Below are positions 1-6,665 of a stretch of 8,743 nucleotides of DNA, piece by piece. A program made the position numbers and the translations under genes. Position 1 is the stretch's first letter. The number at the start of each line of letters is the position of its first letter. The stretch is from Chloroflexota bacterium (lineage in GTDB: Bacteria > Chloroflexota > Dehalococcoidia > Lucifugimonadales > Lucifugimonadaceae): the NCBI GenBank assembly GCA_009837685.1, contig VXTA01000049.1, positions 5,162 through 13,904 of the forward strand. Reading direction: 5' to 3'. Under the pieces are notes generated by a model. That model saw only the letters and a program-made list of their open reading frames with translations. It was not told the DNA's origin and made no database searches.

Positions 1-1912
1 ACGCGGGTTGATGAAGGTCTCGGTTGCTGCAACCAATCTAGGTGTCGACGATAGCGGCATCGTAACCGTGGGCATTGAGTGTGCAAATGAGGCATGTTCG
101 ACGAGTAAGTTGATGAATTCGATCCCGACTGGCGAAACTGACACCCGCGAGTTCGAGGTTTGGCTGCCCATCGGTGAAATTGCCGTAACACTCTACATCG
201 GTGCAAACGAGGATGGTTTCCGCTGGGGCGCGGAGAACGTGATCAGGGCAACGATCCAAGTGCCGGATCCACCACCGCTGGCATGGTCGCTGTCAGCGGT
301 ATCCGATGCTCAGGAGATCCGTTACTGGAGCGATGGGTCGGCTAACGTCGTCTTTGAAACGACGATGGTGAACACCGGAAGTGAGCTCGTTGAGGGCGAC
401 GTGACCCTCTCGGTTGAGTGCACCAAATCAAGCGAAGTTGTTGAGGGCTGTGGAGGTGAATACAAGATCGATCTGGACCCTTTGGAGCATCCGAACGCAA
501 CGCGCCACACGATCAAGGTTCCGGCAGGCACTACTACACTGACTTTCTCGCACCGCGACGAACCTCCGTTGACGACATCCGCGAAAGTCCCGGAACGCAT
601 ATTGGGTGTCGAACGCGAAATCTGGGAATGCTTCTCGGATACCTCCAATCTGGGAAGGGAAACGCCGAGAGATGAGGGCATCGGCTGTGCCGCGTGGCGG
701 AACGACTACATCGCAAAGTGGCCCGTCGGCGAACCCATCAGCGTGTGGACTTCAGGCGACGAAGAGTATACGGAGATCTTCGACCAAATCCTTGAAGCTA
801 TCGGACCGGTCTTGAACTTGGAGTTTGAGAATGTTGCCACAAAGTCGGAGTCTGACCTGATCGCCTACCTCGGACTGCCGCGTGATGAGACGAGACTTGA
901 AAGGTTGAGATGCAACCATGCCGCGGGCTGTGCACATTTCAACATCGCGTCAAATGGTTCGATAACTGACGCCCGGCTGGTGGTGTGGCCACCGACAGTG
1001 ACCAGTGACAAAATCACACTTGACCATCACATATACAGCATTTCGCTCCACGAATTGATACACGTGCTTACAGGCATGTTGCACCGTCATCACGACCGGA
1101 CCAGCGTGATGAGCTACGACTCGCTTGACTATCTGACACTGGGCGAACAGGACAAGGCTCTAATCCGCATTGCGGCACATCCCCTTGTCGAACCCGGAAT
1201 GCGTTTCGGCGAGATACGGGAACTGATCGTTTTGGCCGACGAATTGGTCGATCCGCCGATGGAAAGCGAGTTGTCTATCGAGCAGATATTGCGGCGCACG
1301 CACGCGCGACTGATGGACGACGGTTCCGCAGTTTTCGAGATCAGAGGTGGATGGCCGAGTTGCCGCCGTAATTTCGATTGGTCGGAGTATGAGATCGGCG
1401 GTATTCGTCCACGAGCCCCGAGATGGGTGCATTTCAAGAATGATGTGCTTCGCTACTACATGATCAGGACGCCAGCGCCTCGCAGTTCGTTGCGCTACTG
1501 GTTCGAGGTTGCAGATGAATGGCGTGAAGTGTCGGCCGTGACATTGCCGAGACTGACGAGTTTCAGAGATTCGTTCAGCAATCCGTTGGCGCTACTGTCG
1601 AGCATCAACATCTACGGTGAAGATCTGGAGATGAAGGTTGTATCGCGAGAGGGCGATGTGCTGAAGTTTGAAGCGTTGCTGGATGGCGGAGACGTGCGGA
1701 CTGATTGGAGCAAGAAAACGACGGTGAACGTCGAGATGGAAGTGGACATATCGGAGTTCAAGATTCTGAACTACGAGATGTACTGGTCGTTCGATCCTCA
1801 CGAAGTGGGAGTATGTGAGGATTACCAAGTGGAAGCTAAGAACGTCGACTACGGCTCGGAATTCGTCTTCCCGCCGACGATTCAGAGGGAGGCGCGTCTG
1901 CAGATCGACTGA
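1..1912 (+). CDS. Secreted metzincin-like zinc metalloprotease with CARDB-like repeats (5' partial)
   Basis: The reading frame is open to the left edge, so the true start, and presumably a signal peptide, lies upstream; the TTG at 8 is only the first start-like codon. Numbering from that TTG gives 634 residues. Residues ~1-85 and ~91-195 look like two copies of a CARDB/Ig-like beta-sandwich, each with a VNTG/TNLG-type strand, a Cys pair and a xVPxG/xLPIG strand. The protease-like core (~200-395) has HELIHVLTGMLH at 348-359 and a Met-turn-like SVMSY at 366-370. Metzincins usually have HExxHxxGxxH; here one extra residue precedes the Gly, so the third zinc ligand could be H359, H361, H362 or D363. 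Residues ~423-630 resemble the LolA/LppX lipoprotein-carrier fold (low confidence). Ten cysteines suggest an extracellular, disulfide-bonded protein. Substrate and activity are unknown. It is convergent with the next gene, 38 bp away. Confidence 0.72.
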   Translation, partial: RGLMKVSVAATNLGVDDSGIVTVGIECANEACSTSKLMNSIPTGETDTREFEVWLPIGEIAVTLYIGANEDGFRWGAENVIRATIQVPDPPPLAWSLSAVSDAQEIRYWSDGSANVVFETTMVNTGSELVEGDVTLSVECTKSSEVVEGCGGEYKIDLDPLEHPNATRHTIKVPAGTTTLTFSHRDEPPLTTSAKVPERILGVEREIWECFSDTSNLGRETPRDEGIGCAAWRNDYIAKWPVGEPISVWTSGDEEYTEIFDQILEAIGPVLNLEFENVATKSESDLIAYLGLPRDETRLERLRCNHAAGCAHFNIASNGSITDARLVVWPPTVTSDKITLDHHIYSISLHELIHVLTGMLHRHHDRTSVMSYDSLDYLTLGEQDKALIRIAAHPLVEPGMRFGEIRELIVLADELVDPPMESELSIEQILRRTHARLMDDGSAVFEIRGGWPSCRRNFDWSEYEIGGIRPRAPRWVHFKNDVLRYYMIRTPAPRSSLRYWFEVADEWREVSAVTLPRLTSFRDSFSNPLALLSSINIYGEDLEMKVVSREGDVLKFEALLDGGDVRTDWSKKTTVNVEMEVDISEFKILNYEMYWSFDPHEVGVCEDYQVEAKNVDYGSEFVFPPTIQREARLQID

Positions 1913-1930
1913 CGCGCGACGTTAGGTGAC

Positions 1931-1953
1931 TAGGCTTGGGCGGTTTCAGCCTA
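1931..1953. terminator. Inverted repeat between convergent genes, possible weak terminator
   Basis: TAGGCT (1931-1936) and AGCCTA (1948-1953) form a 6-bp perfect stem around an 11-nt loop. The repeat sits in the 38-bp gap after the metalloprotease gene and overlaps the stop codon of the dehydratase gene on the other strand. No T-run follows on either strand, so it does not meet the rule for an intrinsic terminator. The position is suggestive; the structure alone is weak. Confidence 0.25.
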
Positions 1954-3123
1954 TGAAATCAGCGCAGTCCACTGAGTGTCGAGATGCGCTTCGATGAAGT
2001 CGCGGTTGAGTTCGTAGCCCATACCGGGTTTGTCCGACAGGTGGAGGTGACCGTCTCTTATGTCCAACGGCTCGGTCAGGCAGGCGTTGTAAGCGGGAAC
2101 CGAGTGGTGGCTCATCTCTAGACGGTAGATGTTCGGCACGTTCATCAAGACGTGGGCACCCGATATGACGTTGAACGAGCCTGACGCGTCGTGCGGCGAG
2201 ATTGGGATGTAGAAAGTCTCTGCGAGATGCGCGATCTTCTTCATCTCAGAAATGCCACCGGTCCAGCAGATGTCCGGCATGATGTAGTTCACCAAACCCT
2301 CGGTCAGGTACGGCAGGAAGTCCCAACGGGTGTACTTACGCTCGCCGATGCAAAGGTTGATGTCGGTGTTGCGCCGTAGCTGACGGTGCGCCTCCAAGCT
2401 CTCTGGCTGCAGCGGCTCCTCGAACCACGTGAGGTTGTAAGGCATCATGCGGTTGCATAGATCGGTAGCCGTCGAGACATCAAAGTTTCCGTGCGCGTCA
2501 ATCATCAGTTCAACGTCGGGACCGAGACTTTCGCGTAATGCGGCCATCAAGTCTTCCGCGTGAGCTGCCGCCGCCGCCGAAATCTTGCCGTCGATGTAGC
2601 GGCGATGCTTGGCTCCCATCTCAGGCGAGAAGGGATCGAGTTTCAGCGCTTGGTAACCGAGCGCGACCTGTGCTTTGGCATCCGCTACGCAGGCGTCGAT
2701 GTCATCGGCTGGGCCGCAGTGACTGTAGAGCGGAACCGAGTCGCGCATCGGACCGCCGAGGAGGTCGTAAACCGTTCTGCCCAGCGCCTTGCCTTTGATG
2801 TCCCACAGCGCCATGTCTACGCCGCTGGCAAGCGTCGTCGCAAACCCACGAGAACCGAGAGTGCCGAAGCGTCGATAGATCTGGTGCCAGATGCGGTCGA
2901 TATGGTTCGGGTCTTGCCCTATCAGACCGTCGGAGAAGTCTTGGCCGACCAGATCGTGCTTGAGGAGGGCATAAGTCTGCGCGATGACGATGGCACCGCC
3001 GCCACCCACGTTAGTCGATTCGCCGTAGCCGGTGATCCCCTCGTCGGTGTCGATCTCGACAAACATCCAAGGGCGCGATTCTTGAGCTCTGACGACGTAT
3101 GCGCGTAGGTCGGTGATTTTCAT
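1951..3123 (-). CDS. Mandelate racemase/muconate lactonizing enzyme family protein, D-galactonate dehydratase-like
   Basis: A 390-residue enolase-superfamily enzyme, full length for the family. It should remove the proton alpha to a carboxylate using Mg2+, most likely dehydrating a sugar acid in the cytoplasm. The N-terminal capping domain (~1-120) ends in the family signature around ALWDIKGKALG (105-115). In the (beta/alpha)8 barrel I see K161-L-D163, metal ligands D209, E235 and E261, H211 in the DAHG motif, and a D284/H311 dyad (MPDICWTGG and SPHDASG). From memory, these match the E. coli DgoD residues D183, H185, E209, E235, D258 and H285 with a constant offset of 26, which supports galactonate-dehydratase-type chemistry. 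The exact substrate is not determined. The ATG at 3123 is preceded by AGGA with 10-nt spacing. The gene is divergent from a sugar isomerase/epimerase, suggesting one shared catabolic module. Confidence 0.92.
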   Translation of the reverse strand: MKITDLRAYVVRAQESRPWMFVEIDTDEGITGYGESTNVGGGGAIVIAQTYALLKHDLVGQDFSDGLIGQDPNHIDRIWHQIYRRFGTLGSRGFATTLASGVDMALWDIKGKALGRTVYDLLGGPMRDSVPLYSHCGPADDIDACVADAKAQVALGYQALKLDPFSPEMGAKHRRYIDGKISAAAAAHAEDLMAALRESLGPDVELMIDAHGNFDVSTATDLCNRMMPYNLTWFEEPLQPESLEAHRQLRRNTDINLCIGERKYTRWDFLPYLTEGLVNYIMPDICWTGGISEMKKIAHLAETFYIPISPHDASGSFNVISGAHVLMNVPNIYRLEMSHHSVPAYNACLTEPLDIRDGHLHLSDKPGMGYELNRDFIEAHLDTQWTALIS

Positions 3124-3131
3124 GTTGTTTG

Positions 3132-3137
3132 TTTCCT
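3132..3137 (-). promoter_or_regulatory. Ribosome binding site of the dehydratase gene
   Basis: On the minus strand AGGAAA lies just before the ATG at 3123, with 10 nt between AGGA and the start codon. It fixes MKITDLRAY as the N terminus, which is also the usual start of this family. Confidence 0.6.
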
Positions 3138-3186
3138 GGGCAGCTGGCAGCAGATTGCCAAATTGTCTGGATGTAGTGACGGGTTC

Positions 3187-3216
3187 ATATTACATATAGA
3201 TCGGTTTGGTTGTCGG
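3187..3216 (-). promoter_or_regulatory. Candidate sigma-70 promoter for the dehydratase gene
   Basis: Read on the minus strand, CCGACA (3216-3211; four of six match TTGACA) is followed after 18 nt by TAATAT (3192-3187; five of six match TATAAT). Transcription would start near 3180, giving a leader of about 57 nt. The -35 box overlaps that of the opposite-strand promoter, so the two probably compete or share a regulator. This is a pattern match only. Confidence 0.4.
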
Positions 3217-3239
3217 TTGCGACGACGCGGTGTTAAACT
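3210..3239 (+). promoter_or_regulatory. Candidate extended -10 promoter for the sugar isomerase/epimerase gene
   Basis: TTGTCG (3210-3215; three of six match TTGACA) is followed after 18 nt by TAAACT (3234-3239). A TG dinucleotide at 3231-3232 forms an extended -10 (TGtTAAACT). Transcription would begin near 3246, leaving a leader of about 66 nt. TCGGTT occurs twice, at 3201-3206 and 3213-3218, in direct orientation around this -35 region, and could be part of an operator. This is a pattern match without experimental support. Confidence 0.4.
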
Positions 3240-3311
3240 GCGAACGCATGGATTGAAATGTGCCGCTTTTGGTGGCGCGACTAGTAACTTGAAAAGGGAC
3301 AAACGCACGTC

Positions 3312-4235
3312 ATGCGCTTCTGCTACGCCCACCGGCGATTCACGCTATATCCACAGTCTGTCGACACATGGGATCTGCATCCGGATAACTACACCCCACA
3401 ATTTCTGGACCGCGCACGCGACACCGGCTTCGACGCTATCGAGTGTGGTTTCGAAGTGTTAGACAGGCTAGGAGATGCCAAGGCCATATCGGAGTTTGGC
3501 GAACGGGTTCGCTCGCATGGGCTCAAAGTCGGCGCGATCCGCTCTGGTGGGACGCTGACCGAAGCGAGGCACGGTCCGCAGAATCGCGAGAAGCTGATGC
3601 GAGCGGTTGAGTACGCCGAGCATGTAGGTGCGGAAGTGGTGAACGGTGCGTTGAGTGCGCCAGCGCGGTACCCGGGACATCCACCCGGGTCGATTCCCGG
3701 CAGCGTTAGCGGTTGGCCTAAGTCGCAAGATGCCAGTAGAGATGCGGAGATGTGGGTATACGATTCTCTGGCTTCGGCATTCCAAGAGGCATGCGATGCG
3801 ACTGACAACGTCGATATCACCATCGAGGTGCATCAGAACTCCCCAGTGGATAACTCGTGGTCGGCGGTGTTGATCAACGACATGATCGACCGTGAGAACT
3901 TCGGCATCAACCCAGACATCGGCAATATCGTGTGGACCTACGACGTGCCCGAAGAAGACTACGACGACGCGATCGATGCGATGGCGCCGATCTCGAAGTA
4001 TTGGCACTGCAAGAACTTGCACCGCGTCTATCACCCTGAGAATCAGCGAACGGTGTTCATTCGTGTTCCGTTGTATGACGGCGAGGTGGACTACCGGTAT
4101 GCGATATCGGCGATGGCGAACGCGGGTTACAGCGGCTACATGGCCATCGAAGGCACGCAGAACGGCGACCAGTGGCACAAAGACGGCACCTCGCTCGACT
4201 ACGCTAAATCGATTTGGGCCGAATTCGAGGACTGA
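3312..4235 (+). CDS. Sugar phosphate isomerase/epimerase family protein (xylose isomerase-like TIM barrel)
   Basis: A 307-residue protein of the AP-endonuclease-2 / xylose isomerase-like TIM-barrel superfamily, typical in length. Likely metal and catalytic positions are E172 in IEVHQN, D202 in NPDIGN, H232 in WHCKN and E280 in AIEG, following the Glu-Asp-His-Glu metal-site pattern of sugar 3-epimerases and IolE/IolI relatives. LYDGEVD (254-260) matches the family's GxGxxD-type strand before the last helices. The presumed reaction is isomerisation, epimerisation or dehydration of a sugar or keto-sugar in the cytoplasm; the substrate is unknown. I chose the ATG at 3312 because AGGGA lies at 3295-3299, 12 nt upstream, and MRFCYAHRRF leads straight into the first barrel strand. 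It is divergent from the galactonate-dehydratase-like gene, so the two probably act in one pathway. There is no signal peptide. Confidence 0.88.
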   Translation: MRFCYAHRRFTLYPQSVDTWDLHPDNYTPQFLDRARDTGFDAIECGFEVLDRLGDAKAISEFGERVRSHGLKVGAIRSGGTLTEARHGPQNREKLMRAVEYAEHVGAEVVNGALSAPARYPGHPPGSIPGSVSGWPKSQDASRDAEMWVYDSLASAFQEACDATDNVDITIEVHQNSPVDNSWSAVLINDMIDRENFGINPDIGNIVWTYDVPEEDYDDAIDAMAPISKYWHCKNLHRVYHPENQRTVFIRVPLYDGEVDYRYAISAMANAGYSGYMAIEGTQNGDQWHKDGTSLDYAKSIWAEFED

Positions 4236-4262
4236 TCCGCGGAGCTAGCTGGTCGAGAAAAT

Positions 4263-4652
4263 ATGCGAGAACCTGACAGCCAAGACGCCGAATCGCCTGT
4301 CATCGATGACGATCTAAAGGATGAAGAGGATGAGGTCTTCTTCAGAGATGTGTCAGAGGATCTGGACGACGAGGAGCAGACGTCGTACGCGATCCTTCTG
4401 ATCTTGGCTGTCGGTGGCTGTGCCGTTGGCGACCTACTGTTGCATATAACGTTGACGTCAGCGGTTGTGCTGAAGGAGTACTCGGGAGATTGGGCGTGGG
4501 TTCTAGCTCCAGCACCGATGCTGCTGTTCGGATTGGCTTCGCTTTGGCAATACGATTCCAACTGGTTGCAGCGATTGGGCGCCGCAGCGTTGGGATTCGC
4601 ACTGGCTCAATACATCATGATAGCGATAGGCTTCGCCACATTGGATATCTGA
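4263..4652 (+). CDS. Small acidic-tailed membrane protein of unknown function
   Basis: I do not recognise this 129-residue protein. The first 40 residues are strikingly acidic: 19 are Asp or Glu, including DDDLKDEEDE and EDLDDEEQ. Three hydrophobic stretches follow, at ~42-70, ~77-95 and ~102-127, consistent with three membrane helices. The positive-inside rule is hard to apply because basic residues are few (K71, R104). There is no signal peptide or lipobox. The start at 4263 has only a weak ribosome site; GGAG at 4240-4243 lies too far upstream. The gene begins 27 bp after the epimerase stop, so it is probably transcribed with it. It converges on the recombinase gene. The coding call rests on a continuous frame with clear membrane-protein composition. 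Confidence 0.7.
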   Translation: MREPDSQDAESPVIDDDLKDEEDEVFFRDVSEDLDDEEQTSYAILLILAVGGCAVGDLLLHITLTSAVVLKEYSGDWAWVLAPAPMLLFGLASLWQYDSNWLQRLGAAALGFALAQYIMIAIGFATLDI

Positions 4653-4688
4653 GAGCCTGCTTCGCGGCGACGATGTTTACGCTCTCGG
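4649..4688. terminator. Long-loop inverted repeat at a convergent gene junction
   Basis: GAGAGC (4651-4656) pairs with GCTCTC (4681-4686). One G-U pair and one C-G pair extend the stem to eight pairs (4649-4656 with 4681-4688) around a 24-nt loop. It spans the 24-bp gap and overlaps the 3' ends of both the membrane-protein gene and the recombinase gene. No T-run follows. The long loop makes it a poor intrinsic terminator; it could act with a factor or be chance. Confidence 0.25.
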
Positions 4689-5582
4689 GTGAGCCGCGTC
4701 ATACTCTCGTCTGACGTGTTCCGAGGTTAGGTGCGTGTAGATCTGGGTTGTGGCGATGTTCTCGTGACCGAGCAGTTCTTGGACATGCCGCAATGACGCG
4801 CCTCCGTTGAGCAGATGCGAGGCGAAGCTGTGCCGGAGCATGTGCGGCGTAATCTTACGAGTGATGCCGGCATCGAATGCGATCTGCTTGAGTCGCAACC
4901 ACAGACCTTGACGAGTGACGCGCGTTCCGCGAGCGTTCAGAAACATCGCATCTTGATCTTGGAATTTGCCCAACTTCGGGCGCCCCAGAGCGTAGTAGTC
5001 GGCAAGAGCGTCCATAGCCGCGTCGTAGACGGGAACAATCCGCTCCTTTGAACCCTTCCCTAAAACACGGATCGTGAAGTTGTCGAAGTTCACGTGGTCA
5101 ACATCGAGGTCAGTCACCTCTGACACACGGAGGCCGCCTGCGTAGAGTAGCTCTACGATGGCGCGATCTCGCAGCTCTGCAGGAGTCGATGCTTGCGTTA
5201 CCTGATCGAGAAGGCTTTCGACTTCTTGAATGCTCAGCGCTTTGGGTAGCGGCTTCCCGCCTCTGGGGGCCTTCAACCGCCGAGTAGCGAGATCACTGGT
5301 GATACCTTCTTCGCGCAGGAAGCGCATGAACGATCGCAACGAGGCAATCTTGCGCGATCTAGTGGCACTGGCGTAACCCCGTTCATCGAGATGCTGCACG
5401 AAATCAGCTACTCTCGCCTCGTTGAACCGATCCCAATCAACGGACTTGGGGTTGGAAACCCCCGCCTCCTCGATGAACGTAGTCAAACCGGCGAGGTCAT
5501 TTCGGTACGCGCCGATGGTGTTTTCCGAAAGTCCACGCTCACCGGCTAGATGCTCCAAAAACGCTGTGATGTGGCGGTCCAT
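4677..5582 (-). CDS. xerD: Site-specific tyrosine recombinase XerD-like
   Basis: A tyrosine recombinase that, in its family, resolves chromosome dimers at the dif site with a XerC partner. From the chosen ATG it has 301 residues, close to the 298 of E. coli XerD. The N-terminal SAM-like core-binding domain includes GLSENTIGAYRNDL. The catalytic domain has R152 (GLRVSEV), K176 (GKGSKER), H247 and R250 (HMLRHSF), H273 (LGHENIATTQ) and nucleophile Y282 (IYTH), a complete set. It ends in HPRA, as E. coli XerD does. The frame opens at an ATG at 5633, adding 17 basic residues with no family counterpart. I prefer the ATG at 5582 on length and residue-number match, although neither start has a good ribosome site. 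XerC versus XerD cannot be settled without the rest of the genome, but the sequence leans XerD. Confidence 0.92.
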   Translation of the reverse strand: MDRHITAFLEHLAGERGLSENTIGAYRNDLAGLTTFIEEAGVSNPKSVDWDRFNEARVADFVQHLDERGYASATRSRKIASLRSFMRFLREEGITSDLATRRLKAPRGGKPLPKALSIQEVESLLDQVTQASTPAELRDRAIVELLYAGGLRVSEVTDLDVDHVNFDNFTIRVLGKGSKERIVPVYDAAMDALADYYALGRPKLGKFQDQDAMFLNARGTRVTRQGLWLRLKQIAFDAGITRKITPHMLRHSFASHLLNGGASLRHVQELLGHENIATTQIYTHLTSEHVRREYDAAHPRA

Positions 5583-5755
5583 ACGTGGAATCGTAGAAAA
5601 ATCGGGATGCGCCAACCGACGTTTACCGTGCATCTCATGAATACATTGAGCTCCGATATCATCGACGGCAACGGGTTCGCGGCTTCGAGTATCGACCTAG
5701 GCGCGATAGAATCGACTTCATCTCGCCAACTGTTACAGCGGAGATTTCACACTAA
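5583..5755. promoter_or_regulatory. Divergent intergenic region between xerD and lgt
   Basis: This 173-bp spacer (122 bp if the recombinase starts at 5633) must contain promoters for both genes if they are not in longer transcripts. For lgt the best I can see is TAGAAT at 5707-5712, which matches TATAAT at five positions, with a poor -35 (TTCGAG, 5684-5689) 17 nt upstream. I see no convincing promoter for the recombinase, no operator-like palindrome and no small gene. Confidence 0.25.
5740..5743 (+). promoter_or_regulatory. Ribosome binding site of lgt
   Basis: GGAG lies 12 nt before a GTG codon at 5756. An in-frame stop (TAA, 5753-5755) directly precedes that GTG, so no earlier start in this frame is possible nearby. 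Together they make GTG at 5756 the likely initiation codon. Confidence 0.5.
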
Positions 5756-6661
5756 GTGATCAATATACCGTTCGACCCGTACATATTCGGTGGTACGACC
5801 ACTGCGTTTTCTTGGCACGGGTTTCTCACATTCATCGCCGTAGGCACCGCAATCTGGATGTCGGGAAGAGCTGCGATTAGGGAGAAGCTCGATCAGGAAC
5901 AGGTCTACAACACTGCGCTATGGGGTGTGCTGGGGGGAATCGTAGGAGCGCGCATTGTTCATGTTCTCGACAACTGGCAAATCTATGGTGATGATCCGCT
6001 CTCCATTTTCGCGGTCTGGAATGGAGGCATAGGGCTCTGGGGCGGTATCTTGGGCGGCTGGATCGCGGGGATGATCTATGCCTACTTCGCGAAAGCGCCG
6101 ATCGGCAGATTCATGGACATCGCGGCTGCCCCATTGCTAGTTGCCCAGACCATTGGACGAATCGGTGACATCATCAACGGCGAACACTGGTCGTATCCTC
6201 TTGACCTCTTTTGGGGCTGGTACTTTACCGACATTGACAGCCCTGCCCGGTCTGTAATCGACCAATATCCCGACATCTTCGGAACCGATGTTGAGAGACC
6301 AGTCCACCCGGCGGTCGTTTACGAGATGATCACCAACATCATCATCTTGGGCGTCATATTCTTGCTTCGAGGACGCGTCAGACCGGCCGGTAGCATCTTC
6401 ATGATTTACCTCGCCCTGTACGCCACTGCCCGTTTCGGCATCCAGTTCATCAGGCTTGACGACGTCAAGTTCTGGGGCCTCCAAGAAGCACACCTCATAG
6501 CGATTATCGTGTGGCTCGTGACGATCCCATGGATCATCTGGAAAGTCCGCCTCATCGACCGTATCCGGCGGCCGCGCGGCGGCAGTCCTGCTGCCACGAA
6601 AGTAGACCGTTCCAGTGTCGGGCGTTCACGCCGCGAACGGCAGCGCGAGTTGGCGCGGTAG
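5756..6661 (+). CDS. lgt: Phosphatidylglycerol--prolipoprotein diacylglyceryl transferase
   Basis: Lgt moves a diacylglyceryl group from phosphatidylglycerol to the lipobox cysteine of prolipoproteins, the first step of lipoprotein maturation in the cytoplasmic membrane. The 301-residue protein has about seven hydrophobic segments (~17-35, 52-72, 86-112, 122-140, 192-205, 212-232, 246-264), as expected. The Lgt signature is GRIGDIINGEHW (134-145), with R135 and E143. HPAVVYE (184-190) and RFGIQFIRLDD (226-236) are further family motifs. Asp138 replaces the Asn usual in the E. coli-type signature, and GLWGG (93-97) has Trp where E. coli has the important His103. I recall both changes in other bacterial groups, so this is probably a functional variant. 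The C-terminal tail (~265-301) is rich in Arg and Ser and likely cytoplasmic. It starts with GTG, is divergent from xerD and converges on recJ. Confidence 0.95.
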   Translation: MINIPFDPYIFGGTTTAFSWHGFLTFIAVGTAIWMSGRAAIREKLDQEQVYNTALWGVLGGIVGARIVHVLDNWQIYGDDPLSIFAVWNGGIGLWGGILGGWIAGMIYAYFAKAPIGRFMDIAAAPLLVAQTIGRIGDIINGEHWSYPLDLFWGWYFTDIDSPARSVIDQYPDIFGTDVERPVHPAVVYEMITNIIILGVIFLLRGRVRPAGSIFMIYLALYATARFGIQFIRLDDVKFWGLQEAHLIAIIVWLVTIPWIIWKVRLIDRIRRPRGGSPAATKVDRSSVGRSRRERQRELAR

Positions 6662-6665
6662 TGCG

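Noticed and set aside
2560..3108. Open frame of 182 codons on the plus strand inside the dehydratase gene
   Set aside because: It lies wholly antisense to a strongly supported enzyme gene, has arginine-rich composition typical of a shadow frame and shows no recognisable domain.
3150..3170. CAGA/TCTG inverted repeat as an operator
   Set aside because: Only four base pairs match, with an asymmetric 11-nt interior; expected by chance.
3184..3205. AT-rich stretch resembling part of a dif recombination site, considered because a Xer gene is nearby
   Set aside because: It lacks the two 11-bp inverted half-sites around a 6-bp centre, and the bases fit a -10 promoter element better.
3670..3700. CCCGGG repeated at 3671 and 3684, able to form a 7-bp hairpin
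   Set aside because: It lies within the epimerase coding sequence and is explained by Pro/Gly codons in the PGHPPGSIPG segment; nothing suggests a regulatory role.
3468..4178. Open frame of 236 codons on the minus strand inside the epimerase gene
   Set aside because: It is antisense to a gene with clear metal-site motifs. Its His/Arg/Val-rich composition mirrors the coding strand and it matches no family I know.
4677..5633. Recombinase gene as a sign of an integron, phage or integrative element
   Set aside because: The protein is XerD-like in length and C terminus, lies among housekeeping genes, and no attachment repeats, tRNA or cargo genes are present.
5583..5633. N-terminal extension of the recombinase from the ATG at 5633
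   Set aside because: The 17 extra residues have no family counterpart, and the shorter start gives catalytic positions within 3-4 residues of E. coli XerD. It cannot be fully excluded because neither start has a clear ribosome site.
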